DNA of 64,000 nucleotides from Pseudomonas parafulva. Its GTDB lineage: Bacteria > Pseudomonadota > Gammaproteobacteria > Pseudomonadales > Pseudomonadaceae. A program made the position numbers and the translations under genes. Under the pieces are notes generated by a model. It was not told the DNA's origin and searched no databases. It was given only the letters and a program-made list of their open reading frames with translations. The stretch spans positions 3,131,001 to 3,195,000 of the forward strand of contig NZ_CP019952.1 of the NCBI RefSeq assembly GCF_002021815.1. Reading direction: 5' to 3'. Positions 19,132 to 28,704 of the stretch are shown piece by piece (position 1 is the stretch's first letter; each line of letters starts with the position of its first letter).

Positions 19132-21261
19132 TCAGCCATTAGGGCCCACGGTGGCAACGATGGTGACTTGCTTGTTGTCCGGTATTTCCTGATACGCCAG
19201 CACATGCAAATTCGGTACGGCCAGCCGACCGAAACGCGACAGCATGGCGCGGATCGGGCCGGCCACCAGGAGGATGGCCGGCTGGCCTTGCATCTCCTGG
19301 CGCTGTGCGGCTTCGATCAGTGAACGCTGCAGCTTTTCGGCCATGCTTGGTTCAAGAAGCACTCCGTCTTCCTGACCTTGCCCGGCCCTCTGCAGACTAT
19401 TTAGCAAGATCTGTTCCAACCTGGGCTCCAAGGTAATCACAGGCAGCTCGGACTCAACGCCAACAATGCTTTGCACGATGGCGCGACACAATCCGACGCG
19501 CACCGCCGCGACCAGAGCGGCGGTATCTTGACTCTTTGCCGCGTTGTTGGCGATGGATTCGGCAATGCTACGAATATCGCGCACTGGCACCTGTTCTGAC
19601 AACAAAGCCTGTAGGACTTTGAGAAGGCCTGACAGCGAAATGACACCCGGCACCAACTCTTCTGCCAGCTTGGGCGACGCCTTGGACAAGACTTGCAACA
19701 GTTGCTGCACTTCTTCGTGACCGATCAGCTCGTGGCAATGCTTCTGCAGGATCTGGTTGAGGTGAGTGGCCACTACCGTACTGGCGTCCACGACGGTATA
19801 GCCCAGCGACTGAGCCTGCGAGCGCTGACCGACGTCGATCCACACCGCCTCCAGGCCAAAGGCCGGGTCGCGGGCCGCGATGCCGTTGAGGCTGCCGAAC
19901 ACCTGCCCAGGGTTGATGGCGAGCTCGCGGTCCGGGTAGATCTCTGCTTCAGCCAGGATTACCCCCATCAACGTCAGGCGATAGGCACTGGGCTGCAGGT
20001 CAAGATTGTCGCGGATGTGCACGGTGGGCATGAGAAAGCCCAAGTCCTGGGACAGCTTCTTGCGCACGCCCTTGATCCGCGCCAGTAGCTGCCCGCCCTG
20101 GTTGCGATCGACCAATGGGATCAAGCGATAACCGACCTCCAGGCCGATCATGTCGATCGGGGTGACATCGTCCCAGCCCAGCTCCTTGGTTTCGGCCGCC
20201 CGCTGCGGGGACGGCAGCAGCTCTTGCTGGCGCTGCGCTTCCTGCTGGGCCTGTACCTTGGTCTTTTGCTGTTTCTTCCATACCAGGTAGGCGCCGCCGC
20301 CCGCCATCAGGCCCAGGCTCAGGAACGCCAGGTGCGGCATGCCCGGCACCAGCCCCATGACGATCATGATGGCGCCGGACACGGCCAGGGCCCGGGGCGA
20401 GTCGAACATCTGACGGTTGATCAGCTTGCCCATGTCCTCCGAGCCCGAGGCACGGGTGACCATGATGGCTGCGGCGGTGGAGAGCAGCAGCGAGGGCAGC
20501 TGCGCCACCAGACCGTCACCAATGGTCAACAGGGCATACACCTTGCCGGCGTCGCCGAAGCTCATGCCATGCTGCAACATACCGATCAGCATGCCACCGA
20601 TCAGGTTGATGAACAGGATCAGCAGGCCAGCGATGGCGTCACCGCGCACGAACTTGCTGGCACCGTCCATCGAACCGTAGAACTCAGCCTCCTGGGCGAC
20701 TTCGCTGCGGCGCGCCTTGGCTTGCGCCTGGTCGATCAGGCCGGCGTTCAGGTCGGCGTCGATGGCCATCTGCTTGCCCGGCATTGCATCGAGGGTGAAG
20801 CGTGCGCTGACCTCGGAGATACGCCCCGCACCCTTGGTCACCACCACGAAGTTAATGATCATGAGGATGGCGAAGACCACCGCACCGACCACGTAGTTGC
20901 CACCGATGACCACATCGCCGAAGGCCTGGATCACCATGCCCGCGGCGCCGTGGCCTTCCTGGCCATGCAGCATGACCACGCGGGTGGACGCCACGTTCAG
21001 CGCCAGTCGCAGCAAGGTCGCCACCAGCAGGATGGTGGGGAATGCGGCAAAGTCCAACGGGCGCAAGGCGTACACGCTGACCAGCAGCACCACGATGGAC
21101 AAGGCGATGTTGAAGGTGAAGAAAACGTCGAGCAGGAACGGTGGTATTGGCAACATCATCATTGCCAGCATCACCAGCAGCAACAGCGGCACGCCGAGGT
21201 TGCCCCGTCCGAGACCGGCCAGGTTATGGCGAGCGTTGCTGATTAACTGAGTGCGATCCAC
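19132..21261 (-). CDS. flhA: FlhA, flagellar export gate
   Basis: A 709-residue protein: eight N-terminal membrane helices and a large cytoplasmic domain that docks chaperone-substrate complexes. The FHIPEP-family signature region (LDAMPGKQMAIDADLNAGLI) is intact. The start is GTG at 21261, giving VDRTQLISNARHN as in relatives, with GAGGA six bases upstream; the 24-residue extension in frame runs through the sigma-54 promoter and is rejected. Confidence 0.96.
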   Translation of the reverse strand: MDRTQLISNARHNLAGLGRGNLGVPLLLLVMLAMMMLPIPPFLLDVFFTFNIALSIVVLLVSVYALRPLDFAAFPTILLVATLLRLALNVASTRVVMLHGQEGHGAAGMVIQAFGDVVIGGNYVVGAVVFAILMIINFVVVTKGAGRISEVSARFTLDAMPGKQMAIDADLNAGLIDQAQAKARRSEVAQEAEFYGSMDGASKFVRGDAIAGLLILFINLIGGMLIGMLQHGMSFGDAGKVYALLTIGDGLVAQLPSLLLSTAAAIMVTRASGSEDMGKLINRQMFDSPRALAVSGAIMIVMGLVPGMPHLAFLSLGLMAGGGAYLVWKKQQKTKVQAQQEAQRQQELLPSPQRAAETKELGWDDVTPIDMIGLEVGYRLIPLVDRNQGGQLLARIKGVRKKLSQDLGFLMPTVHIRDNLDLQPSAYRLTLMGVILAEAEIYPDRELAINPGQVFGSLNGIAARDPAFGLEAVWIDVGQRSQAQSLGYTVVDASTVVATHLNQILQKHCHELIGHEEVQQLLQVLSKASPKLAEELVPGVISLSGLLKVLQALLSEQVPVRDIRSIAESIANNAAKSQDTAALVAAVRVGLCRAIVQSIVGVESELPVITLEPRLEQILLNSLQRAGQGQEDGVLLEPSMAEKLQRSLIEAAQRQEMQGQPAILLVAGPIRAMLSRFGRLAVPNLHVLAYQEIPDNKQVTIVATVGPNG

Positions 21262-21315
21262 CGCGAGTCCTCTTCTTGCAAAACTTTGACGCCTGTCAGG
21301 CGACTGGCGCTGCCA

Positions 21316-21333
21316 TTGCAAGAAGCTTTCCAA
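21316..21333 (-). promoter_or_regulatory. Sigma-54 promoter of flhA
   Basis: Minus-strand TTGGAAAGCTTCTTGCAA has GG-N10-GC spacing (-24/-12) and lies 57 bases before the flhA GTG. Pseudomonas flhA is known to depend on RpoN and FleQ. The -24 half is less perfect (TTGGAA rather than TGGCAC). Confidence 0.7.
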
Positions 21334-21370
21334 CTTTGTCTGGTGGGGGATTTATATTGCTTGTATCGCC

Positions 21371-21396
21371 CCTTTTGCAGGCGTATCAGCAAAAGG
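21371..21396 (-). terminator. Hairpin between flhB and flhA
   Basis: Perfect 8-bp stem CCTTTTGC/GCAAAAGG with a 10-base loop, 21-46 bases past the flhB stop and before the flhA promoter. No clean U-tract follows, so it is only a candidate terminator. Confidence 0.4.
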
Positions 21397-21416
21397 ACTC
21401 ACCATGCTACGCAATG

Positions 21417-22559
21417 TCAGCTGTCACGGCGCAGATCGGGTGGAATTGGCAAGTCAGGCTTCAGCGGATCTGGCCGCTTGCCCTTCCCTGCGTGGTACTG
21501 ACGTATCTGAAAGACGTACGCCAACACCTGGGCCACCGCCAGGTACAGCCCGGCAGGAATTTCATGCTCCACCTCGGTGGAGTAGTAAATTGCCCGAGCC
21601 AGGGCGGCGGATTCAAGAATCTGGATGTTGTGCTCAGCGCCAATCTCGCGAATCTTCAAGGCCATGAAGTCGCTGCCCTTGGCCAGCAGCAAGGGGGCCG
21701 AATTCCCGTTCTCCGGATCGTACTGCAGGGCGACGGCGTAGTGGGTCGGGTTGGTGATGATCACATCGGCCTGGGGCACAGCCGCCATCATTCGCCGCTG
21801 CGACACCTCGCGTTGCAACTGCCGGATACGCTGCTTGACCTCGGGCTTGCCCTCGCTGTCCTTGTACTCGTCGCGCACTTCCTGCTTGGTCATCTTCATT
21901 TTCTTGTGCGTTTGCCACAGCTGGAACGGGGCGTCGGCGGCGGCGATCAGCAACAGCCCGGCCGACATCCACAGGGCGCTCCACCCCACCACTTGCAAGC
22001 TGTGGATGATCGCCTGCTCCAGCGGTTCGTTGGCGATTGACAGCAGGGCTTGACGGTCGCTGGCGAGCACCGCCACGGCCACCACCAGGATCACGAAGAA
22101 CTTGGCCAGCGCCTTGAGCAACTCGGTCAGGGCATGCATCGAGAACATGCGCTTGATGCCAGAAAGCGGGTTCATTCGGCTGAATTTAGGTTGCAGCAAG
22201 CTGCCGGAGAAGACGAAACCGCCCAGTACGATCGGCGCAACGAAAGACATCACGAAAAGAAGGATCAGAATCGGCTGTACGGCCCAGATGGCCATTTTAC
22301 CGGAGGTGAGCAAGAACGCCCCCATGGACCGCTCATCGACGATGATCTCGCGGGTCAGGCTGAAGTTCATGCGCATCATTTCCAGCAGGGTCTCGGCCAG
22401 ATACCCGCCGAAGGCTAGGACGCCACCGGCACCGGCCAGGGTTACCGACACAGTGTTCAGCTCCTTGGAGCGCGCGATCTCCCCTTTTTCCCGCGCATCG
22501 CGCTTGCGCTTCTCGGTGGGTTCCTCTGTCTTGTCCTGACCGCTTTCGCTTTCCGCCAT
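21417..22559 (-). CDS. flhB: FlhB, flagellar export switch protein
   Basis: A 380-residue protein: charged N terminus (TEEPTEKRKRDAREKGEIARSKE), four membrane helices, and a cytoplasmic domain with the self-cleavage site NPTH at 270-273. Cleavage lets FliK switch export from rod/hook to filament proteins. The start lies directly after the fliR stop, and the gene ends the fliL-flhB message. Confidence 0.97.
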   Translation of the reverse strand: MAESESGQDKTEEPTEKRKRDAREKGEIARSKELNTVSVTLAGAGGVLAFGGYLAETLLEMMRMNFSLTREIIVDERSMGAFLLTSGKMAIWAVQPILILLFVMSFVAPIVLGGFVFSGSLLQPKFSRMNPLSGIKRMFSMHALTELLKALAKFFVILVVAVAVLASDRQALLSIANEPLEQAIIHSLQVVGWSALWMSAGLLLIAAADAPFQLWQTHKKMKMTKQEVRDEYKDSEGKPEVKQRIRQLQREVSQRRMMAAVPQADVIITNPTHYAVALQYDPENGNSAPLLLAKGSDFMALKIREIGAEHNIQILESAALARAIYYSTEVEHEIPAGLYLAVAQVLAYVFQIRQYHAGKGKRPDPLKPDLPIPPDLRRDS

Positions 22560-23336
22560 TCAACCGGCCCTCGCCAAATCGCGTAGCCACAGCAGCGTTT
22601 CGCTGGCCAACGCCTGGTAATGGGACAACACATCGGCAAGGCCGATCCAGAAAATGAGCATGCCCATGACCAAGGTCAGCGGGAAACCAATGGAAAAAAT
22701 ATTCAACTGCGGCGCTGCACGGGTCATCACGCCAAAGGCAATATTGACGACCAACAAGGCTGCGATCACCGGCAGGATCAATATCAGCCCGGCGCCGAAC
22801 ACCCACGCCATGCGCCCCACCAACTCCCAAAAATGAGTGACCACCAGGGCATTGCCCACCGGGAGCGTGGTAAAGCTCTCGGTCAACACTTCGAACACCA
22901 CCAGATGGCCGTTCATCAGCAGAAACAGCACGCTCACCAGCATGGTCATGAACTGACTGATCACCGTGACGTTGACCCCGTTGCCAGGGTCGACCATCGA
23001 GGCGAATGCCATCCCCATCTGTACCGCCACGATCTGCCCGGCGATCACGAAGGCCTGGAACAGCAACTGCAACGCCAGACCGAACATAGTGCCGACGATG
23101 ATCTGCTCGGCACACAGCAGCGCCCCTTTGAGGCTCAACGGATCGAACGGCGGCAGTGGCGGGAGCGCCGGCACAATGACCACGGTGATCGCCACGGCAA
23201 CGTACAGGCGCACCCGCGCCGGCAACATGCGCGTGCCGAAGATGGGCATGGTCATCAGCACCGCCGTCACCCTGAACAGCGGCAGGATGAAGGTGGCCAC
23301 CCAGGTGCCGATTTGCGTGTCGGTCAGCTCAAGCAT
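22560..23336 (-). CDS. fliR: FliR, flagellar export gate membrane protein
   Basis: A 258-residue protein (MLELTDTQIGTWVATFILPLFRVTAVL) with six hydrophobic helices and PMFGTRMLPARVR-like conserved loop. FliR joins FliP and FliQ in the export gate. The stop abuts the flhB start with no gap; seven bases separate it from fliQ. Confidence 0.96.
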   Translation of the reverse strand: MLELTDTQIGTWVATFILPLFRVTAVLMTMPIFGTRMLPARVRLYVAVAITVVIVPALPPLPPFDPLSLKGALLCAEQIIVGTMFGLALQLLFQAFVIAGQIVAVQMGMAFASMVDPGNGVNVTVISQFMTMLVSVLFLLMNGHLVVFEVLTESFTTLPVGNALVVTHFWELVGRMAWVFGAGLILILPVIAALLVVNIAFGVMTRAAPQLNIFSIGFPLTLVMGMLIFWIGLADVLSHYQALASETLLWLRDLARAG

Positions 23337-23343
23337 CGGCGCA

Positions 23344-23613
23344 TCAACCGATGAGCTGGGGGATGTTGGTGTACAGGGTAGTGATGTACTCTATGAACTT
23401 CTGTACCAGCCACGGCCCGGCCACGATCAGCGTGATCAGCATCACCAGCAGGCGCGGCAGAAAGCTCAGGGTCTGCTCGTTGATCTGGGTGGCGGCCTGG
23501 AACATGGCCACGATCAGGCCCACCAGCAGGCTGGGGACCACCAGCACGGCGACCATCAGCGTGGTCAGCCACAGGGCGTCGCGGAACAGGTCGACGGCTA
23601 CTTCAGGCGTCAT
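23344..23613 (-). CDS. fliQ: FliQ, flagellar export gate small subunit
   Basis: An 89-residue protein with two membrane helices (LWLTTLMVAVLVVPSLLVGL and LLVMLITLIVAGPWLV) and the conserved VAMFQAATQINEQTLSFLP loop. It is a component of the FliPQR gate. It lies between fliP (21-base gap) and fliR. Confidence 0.96.
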   Translation of the reverse strand: MTPEVAVDLFRDALWLTTLMVAVLVVPSLLVGLIVAMFQAATQINEQTLSFLPRLLVMLITLIVAGPWLVQKFIEYITTLYTNIPQLIG

Positions 23614-23634
23614 GCACGGCCCTCCCAGGCAAAG

Positions 23635-24390
23635 TCACACACCACCGAAACTGCTGGCCAGCGTGCCCATGATCAAGGCCCAGCCATCGACCAGCACGAA
23701 CAGCATGATCTTGAACGGCAACGAGATGATCAGCGGCGACAGCATCATCATGCCCATGGCCATGAGCACGCTGGCCACCACCATGTCGATGATCAGAAAC
23801 GGAATGAAGATCATGAAGCCGATCTGAAAGGCCGTCTTGAGCTCCGAGGTGACGAAGGACGGCACCAGGATACTCAGCGGCACCTGGTCGGGGCTGGCGA
23901 TGTCGGTGCGCTTGGACAGGCGCATGAACAGGTCCAGATCGCTCTGCCGGGTCTGAGCCAGCATGAAGTCCTTGAGCGGGCCCTGCGCACGGTCGATGGC
24001 CTGCTGGGCGGTCAACTGCTCGTTCAGGTAAGGCTGCAAGGCCGTCTGGTTGATGCGGTCGAACACCGGCGCCATGATGAACAGGGTCAGGAACAGCGCC
24101 ATGCCGGTCAGAATCTGGTTCGACGGCGTCTGCTGCAGCCCCAGCGCCTGGCGCAGGATGGAAAAGACGATGATGATCCGGGTGAAGCTGGTCATCAGGA
24201 TGACGAACGCTGGAATGAAGCTCAGCGCCGTCATGATCAACAGGATCTGCAGGCTGACCGAATACTCCTGCTGCCCATCGGTACCGTTGGACAGGGTGAT
24301 GGCTGGAATCGACAGCGGGTCGGCAGCCAGTGCCAACGGCGCCGCCAACAGCAGCGCCAGGGTGAACAACAGTCGCAGCGCTGCGCTCAT
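23635..24390 (-). CDS. fliP: FliP, flagellar export gate protein
   Basis: A 251-residue protein with an N-terminal signal sequence ([16 protein letters not shown]) and four membrane helices; family motifs [23 protein letters not shown] and [15 protein letters not shown] are present. FliP forms the core pentamer of the FliPQR gate. The ATG overlaps the fliO stop by four bases. Confidence 0.96.
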   Translation of the reverse strand: MSAALRLLFTLALLLAAPLALAADPLSIPAITLSNGTDGQQEYSVSLQILLIMTALSFIPAFVILMTSFTRIIIVFSILRQALGLQQTPSNQILTGMALFLTLFIMAPVFDRINQTALQPYLNEQLTAQQAIDRAQGPLKDFMLAQTRQSDLDLFMRLSKRTDIASPDQVPLSILVPSFVTSELKTAFQIGFMIFIPFLIIDMVVASVLMAMGMMMLSPLIISLPFKIMLFVLVDGWALIMGTLASSFGGV

Positions 24391-24836
24391 CGGGTCTTGT
24401 CCTTAGGGTCCTTGCCCATCAGTTCCATTAGCCGCTGGGCGAACTCAGGCGTCGCCTGGCGAGCCCCCTGAGGTACATCCACAGGCTCGGCCAGCACGTG
24501 CAACGCTTCGATGCTGCCGGGTGTATGACCAATGAGGATCTGTTCCTTGCCCACCTGCACCAATAGCAGCCGATCACGCGGCCCGATAGCGCGGCTGCCG
24601 ATGATGTCGATCACCTGACTGCCCTTGACCGCCGAGCCTTGCATCCGGCGCAGCAGCCAGGCGAGCAGGAAGATCAGCCCGACCACCAGCAGCAGGCCGA
24701 AGACCATCTGGGCCAGTTGCCCGCCCAGGCTTCCTGGCGGGTTGGCCGGTGTCGCGGCAGGCGTGGCGGCGGCCAGGCATACCTGGCTGGCCAGTGCCGC
24801 GGCCGCCGCTGCGATGACGCGCACCCTGGCCTTCAT
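24387..24836 (-). CDS. fliO: FliO, export gate assembly protein
   Basis: A 149-residue bitopic protein: signal-like N terminus (about 1-24), a membrane helix ([19 protein letters not shown]), and a cytoplasmic FliO domain ([30 protein letters not shown]). It assists FliP oligomer assembly. The ATG at 24836 shares a base with the fliN stop (TGATG); this and the signal sequence rule out the longer frame upstream. Confidence 0.93.
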   Translation of the reverse strand: MKARVRVIAAAAAALASQVCLAAATPAATPANPPGSLGGQLAQMVFGLLLVVGLIFLLAWLLRRMQGSAVKGSQVIDIIGSRAIGPRDRLLLVQVGKEQILIGHTPGSIEALHVLAEPVDVPQGARQATPEFAQRLMELMGKDPKDKTR

Positions 24837-25300
24837 CAACGCAGCTTCTTGATGCGTTCGCTGGGGCTGATCACGTCCGTCAGGCGGATGCCGAACTTCT
24901 CGTTGACCACCACCACTTCGCCATGGGCGATCAGCGTGCCATTGACCAGCACATCCAGGGGCTCGCCTGCCAGGCGGTCCAGCTCGATCACCGAACCCTG
25001 GTTGAGCTGCAGCAGGTTGCGGATGTTGATTTCGGTGCTGCCCACTTCCATCGAGATGCTCACCGGGATGTCGAGAATCACATCCAGGTTCGGGCCTTCG
25101 AGGCTGACATTGGCATTGGGCTTGGGCGAGCTGGCGAACTCTTCCATCGGCAAGCGACCGGGCCCCTGATTCTGGCTGGTATCGCCCAGCAGCGCATCGA
25201 TGTCGGCCTGGCCGGCCGCACCGGTTTCTTCCAGCGCAGCAGCCCACTCATCGGCGAGCGCCTGGTCCTCTGGAGAGGTGATCTCGTTTTCGTTAGCCAT
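24836..25300 (-). CDS. fliN: FliN, motor switch C-ring protein
   Basis: A 154-residue protein with an acidic N-terminal extension and a C-terminal SpoA domain (LDVILDIPVSISMEVGSTEINIRNLLQLNQGS... GEPLDVLVNGTLIAHGEVVVV). It forms the lower C ring with FliM and docks FliH. The ATG at 25300 follows GAGGAAATC; six codons of extra open frame upstream are excluded. Confidence 0.96.
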   Translation of the reverse strand: MANENEITSPEDQALADEWAAALEETGAAGQADIDALLGDTSQNQGPGRLPMEEFASSPKPNANVSLEGPNLDVILDIPVSISMEVGSTEINIRNLLQLNQGSVIELDRLAGEPLDVLVNGTLIAHGEVVVVNEKFGIRLTDVISPSERIKKLR

Positions 25301-25342
25301 GATTTCCTCGACAGGCATTCAATTCGTTGGGAGCGGCCGCCA

Positions 25343-26311
25343 TCAGCGGCGTTCGACCGGGTCGATGATCTGCAGCGCCAGGTTGCCCTTGTGCGAGCCC
25401 AGGCGCGCCTTGAATGCCGGCACGCCGTTGGCGCGCAGCACAAGGTGCTCGGGCAGCTCGACCGGGATGACGTCCCCGGGCTGCATGTGCAGGATATCCC
25501 GCAGTTTGAGCTGACGCCTGGCTACCGTGGCCGTTACCGGCACGGCAACATCAAGCACGTCCTCACGCAGCGCCTTGACCCAGCGTTCGTCCTGGTCGTC
25601 CAGGTCGGACTGGAAGCCGGCGTCGAGCATTTCACGTACCGGCTCGATCATCGAGTACGGCATGGTCACGTGCAGGTCGCCCCCGCCGCCGTCGAGCTCG
25701 ATATGGAACGTGGACACCACCACCGCCTCGCTGGGGCCGACGATGTTGGCCATGGCCGGGTTGACCTCGGAGTTCATGTACTCGAAGTTCACCTCCATAA
25801 TCGCCTGCCAGGCTTCCTTCAGGTCGATGAAGCACTGATCCAGCACCATGCGCACTACGCGCAACTCGGTCGGGGTGAACTCGCGGCCTTCGATCTTGGC
25901 GTGCCGGCCGTCCCCGCCGAAAAAGTTGTCCACCAGCTTGAACACCAGCTTGGCGTCGAGGATGAACAGCGAGGTGCCGCGCAGCGGCTTGATCTTGACC
26001 AGGTTGAGGCTGGTGGGCACGTACAGCGAATGCACGTACTCACCGAACTTCATCACCTGCACGCCGCCCACGGCCACATCGGCCGAGCGGCGCAGCAAGT
26101 TGAACATGCTGATGCGGGTGTAACGGGCAAATCGCTCGTTGATCATCTCCAAGGTCGGCATGCGGCCCCGGACAATACGGTCCTGACTGGTCAGGTCATA
26201 GCTTTTGATACTGCCGGGCTCGGATACACTTTCAGTCTGCACCAGGCCATCGTCGACGCCATGCAGCAGGGCATCGATCTCATCCTGGGACAGCAGGTCC
26301 TGTACGGCCAT
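25343..26311 (-). CDS. fliM: FliM, motor switch C-ring protein, CheY-P target
   Basis: A 322-residue protein. The N-terminal CheY-binding peptide LSQDEIDALL (7-16) is intact, followed by the FliG-contact CheC-like domain (GGXG-type loop in ELDGGGGDLHV) and a C-terminal SpoA domain. It converts CheY-P binding into a rotation change. It lies between fliL (nine bases) and fliN. Confidence 0.97.
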   Translation of the reverse strand: MAVQDLLSQDEIDALLHGVDDGLVQTESVSEPGSIKSYDLTSQDRIVRGRMPTLEMINERFARYTRISMFNLLRRSADVAVGGVQVMKFGEYVHSLYVPTSLNLVKIKPLRGTSLFILDAKLVFKLVDNFFGGDGRHAKIEGREFTPTELRVVRMVLDQCFIDLKEAWQAIMEVNFEYMNSEVNPAMANIVGPSEAVVVSTFHIELDGGGGDLHVTMPYSMIEPVREMLDAGFQSDLDDQDERWVKALREDVLDVAVPVTATVARRQLKLRDILHMQPGDVIPVELPEHLVLRANGVPAFKARLGSHKGNLALQIIDPVERR

Positions 26312-26320
26312 TGCGTGCTC

Positions 26321-26818
26321 CTACTGCAATACGAAATTGGTGAACAGCAACTGGTCAATCACAGGCTTGCCGACTTCTTTCTGGGCAACTTCCTGCACCA
26401 CGACGGTCGCTTTCTGGCGCAGCATTTCCTGGCCGACCGAGCTGCTGGCCAGGGTCTCGAAGCCGACCCCGGAGAACATCATCACCAGGTTGTTACGTAT
26501 GACCGGCATGTGCACTTTAAGGGCATCGAGGTCAGCCTGATTGCGCCCCTGCAAGGTGATGCTGACCTGCATGTAGCGCTGGCGACCATTCTGGTTGAAG
26601 TTCACCACGAACGCGGGCGTAAGCGCTTCGTAGATGGCCGCTGGCTTGGTGGTGCTGGCGCCTTCCTGTTCAGCAGGGGCGGGCTCGCTCTTGTGCATGA
26701 TGAACCACGTGGCGCCCACGGAAATGCCCACGGCCACCAGCAGGCCACCCACGGCCAGGAGGATCAGTTTGAGTTTGCCTTTTGGGGCAGGGTCTTTGAC
26801 TGCTTCGGTATTCGCCAT
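26321..26818 (-). CDS. fliL: FliL, flagellar basal body-associated protein
   Basis: A 165-residue protein with a single N-terminal membrane helix (LILLAVGGLLVAVGISVGATWFI, 18-40) and a periplasmic FliL domain that surrounds stator units. It is the first gene of the fliLMNOPQR-flhB message, 51 bases after a near-consensus sigma-54 site. The C terminus ends LLFTNFVLQ as usual in the family. Confidence 0.95.
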   Translation of the reverse strand: MANTEAVKDPAPKGKLKLILLAVGGLLVAVGISVGATWFIMHKSEPAPAEQEGASTTKPAAIYEALTPAFVVNFNQNGRQRYMQVSITLQGRNQADLDALKVHMPVIRNNLVMMFSGVGFETLASSSVGQEMLRQKATVVVQEVAQKEVGKPVIDQLLFTNFVLQ

Positions 26819-26868
26819 GCCAATATTCCGTCGTCCATCGGGAGTAACTGGGAAGATGGCTTGGGGTG

Positions 26869-26885
26869 AGCAAGTGTTATGCCAA
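26869..26885 (-). promoter_or_regulatory. Sigma-54 promoter of fliL operon
   Basis: Minus-strand TTGGCATAACACTTGCT matches the -24/-12 consensus TTGGCAC-N5-TTGC closely with exact GG-N10-GC spacing, 51 bases before the fliL ATG and after the fliK terminator. Confidence 0.82.
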
Positions 26886-26930
26886 ATACGCGTGCGTCAA
26901 GGCATGCCGGGACTTACAGCAGTGCCGTAC

Positions 26931-26962
26931 GAACAAAACAGAGGGGCCGTTTAGTAGCCCCT
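26931..26962 (-). terminator. Intrinsic terminator after fliK
   Basis: Minus-strand stem AGGGGC/GCCCCT (26962-26957 and 26947-26942) followed by CTGTTTTGTTC, 16 bases past the fliK stop. It separates fliK from the fliL unit, which has its own promoter just downstream. Confidence 0.7.
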
Positions 26963-26977
26963 GCCCCTACATGCGCC

Positions 26978-28219
26978 TCAGGCGTAATAATCCACAGCGC
27001 TGTCCCCGATCACCACCTGCTGCTCCGCAGGCCGTTCCCGCTCGGCAGCGTCGACCGAACCCTCACCCGCCCGCGCAGCAACGCCGGACAGGCTACTACC
27101 CCCCTGCCCCTGCGCCGCCTGCCCGTGTTGCTGCTGACCACGCGACTGGTCGGCCACATTGACATCCGGCTGGGCCAGGCCCTGCTGGGCAAAGAGTTCG
27201 CGCAGCCGGTGCACCTGGCTGTCCAGCGTATCGCGCACACCGACGTGGCCGCTGATGAAGGTCACCTGGGTGGCCTGGTCGGCGGCGACGTTGACGCGGA
27301 TGTTCAAGCGCCCCAGCTCGGCAGGCTCGAGCTGTATATCGGCCGACTTGAGGTTCTGGCTGGACAGGTACATGACCCGGTTCACCAGCCCCTCGGTCCA
27401 CGCGTTCTGGTTCATCGACAACGGCTGCTGCAACGGGTTGGGGTTCACCGGCACCGCGTTGGCCGTCTTGGCCGTTGCGGCCTGGGTGAGGTTGGCCAGG
27501 CGGCTGGCGAAGTCATCGATACGGGTATCGCTGCTGGCGCCCTTGGTGTCTTTCAACCCTTCTTCGAGCAATGCGCCGAAGGCCTTTTCACCGGTGTCGG
27601 TGGAGGCTTCCTCGGCCACCTGACCCGCCTGCGCCAAGGTATTGACGGATGCAGCTTGAGCCTGCTGCTGGCCAGGGTCTACGGCATGGGCCGAGGTGGC
27701 CCCCTTGGCCTGGGCACTGTGCTCCAGCGCCAGGCGCAGGGTAGGCAGGTTCGCCAGGGCATCGGCAGCAGGGTCGAAGTCAGGCGCTTTTTCGGAAGGC
27801 GGCTGGTCATTGGCAGCCTGCAAGACAGGCGCTACTGCCTCGGCCTGGGCCTGGATCAACTGGGCGCCAGGCTGCGCGTCAGTGACCTGCCCGGCAACCA
27901 GGCTGGCATCGCGCATGCCGGTATCGGCCTGGCTAGCTTGCTCGGTTGGCGAGCCATTGCCGTCATCGGCAACGGCGCGCTTGTCAACGGGCTTGCTTTT
28001 GCCGCTTGAGGTCCCCTCAGCCTTGTCAGCGGCCTTGCTCGCAGCAGGCTTGTCTGCAGCACCGGCAACCTTGTCACGCCCCTGCTTGGCCATCACCTGA
28101 CCGAAGCCATCGCCCTGCTCGCCCAGTGTCTGCTGGGGTTTGCCGGCTGTGGCGCTAGCAGAGCGGGATGCGTCGGCCTTGATGTTGGCTTGCAGCAAAG
28201 GGTTGGATGCAACAGGCAT
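26978..28219 (-). CDS. fliK: FliK, flagellar hook-length control protein
   Basis: A 413-residue protein, Gln/Ala/Asp/Lys-rich and low-complexity over the first ~280 residues (the ruler part), with the Flg_hook C-terminal domain (ADIQLEPAELGRLNIRVNVAADQ) at about 300-375. It measures hook length and triggers the FlhB switch. It is a single-gene unit, with its own sigma-54 site upstream and terminator downstream. Confidence 0.95.
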   Translation of the reverse strand: MPVASNPLLQANIKADASRSASATAGKPQQTLGEQGDGFGQVMAKQGRDKVAGAADKPAASKAADKAEGTSSGKSKPVDKRAVADDGNGSPTEQASQADTGMRDASLVAGQVTDAQPGAQLIQAQAEAVAPVLQAANDQPPSEKAPDFDPAADALANLPTLRLALEHSAQAKGATSAHAVDPGQQQAQAASVNTLAQAGQVAEEASTDTGEKAFGALLEEGLKDTKGASSDTRIDDFASRLANLTQAATAKTANAVPVNPNPLQQPLSMNQNAWTEGLVNRVMYLSSQNLKSADIQLEPAELGRLNIRVNVAADQATQVTFISGHVGVRDTLDSQVHRLRELFAQQGLAQPDVNVADQSRGQQQHGQAAQGQGGSSLSGVAARAGEGSVDAAERERPAEQQVVIGDSAVDYYA

Positions 28220-28264
28220 TGAGCAGTCTCCGCGCCATAAACAAAATAATCACGGGTATTACTC

Positions 28265-28281
28265 AGCAAAACTCGCGCCAA
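28265..28281 (-). promoter_or_regulatory. Sigma-54 promoter of fliK
   Basis: Minus-strand TTGGCGCGAGTTTTGCT shows exact GG-N10-GC spacing, 46 bases before the fliK ATG, in the 89-base gap after hptB. Confidence 0.78.
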
Positions 28282-28308
28282 CTAATACAGAGGCGGTAAG
28301 CGCATGGG

Positions 28309-28656
28309 CTAACCGGCCGATATACGACGATGTTCGGCCCGGTAGAAGCGCTGTACTTCGGCAAACTCCACATCAATACGGCTGATGAGGTCTTCGATCC
28401 CCAGCAGCGGAGGATGGCGGGCCTTGTCCTCGAGTTCCTGGCAAAGGGTTGCCAACGCAACGGCACCCATGTTGCTGCTGCTACCTTTGAAACTGTGGGC
28501 GGCGGCGCCGAGTTCAACTGCGCTGCGGGCAGCGTGAAGTTGGCCAAGGCGCCTTTCAGAATCGTCCAGGAAGGTCTGCACTAGCTGCAGATAGCCGTCT
28601 TCCATGATTTCACGCAGGTCACTGAGTACCTTGTGGTCGATATGCATGTCAGCCAC
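28309..28656 (-). CDS. hptB: HptB, histidine phosphotransfer protein
   Basis: A 115-residue Hpt domain with phosphorylated His54 in AAAHSFKGSSSNMGA. In P. aeruginosa HptB takes phosphate from several hybrid sensors and passes it to HsbR, steering swimming versus sessile growth. The GTG at 28656 is chosen because AAGGAG lies seven bases upstream; the ATG at 28647 would be too far. It starts 48 bases after hsbR. Confidence 0.88.
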   Translation of the reverse strand: MADMHIDHKVLSDLREIMEDGYLQLVQTFLDDSERRLGQLHAARSAVELGAAAHSFKGSSSNMGAVALATLCQELEDKARHPPLLGIEDLISRIDVEFAEVQRFYRAEHRRISAG

Positions 28657-28704
28657 TTGTTCGCTCCTTGATCAAGTCAGATTATGGCAGAGCCCGACGC
28701 GGAC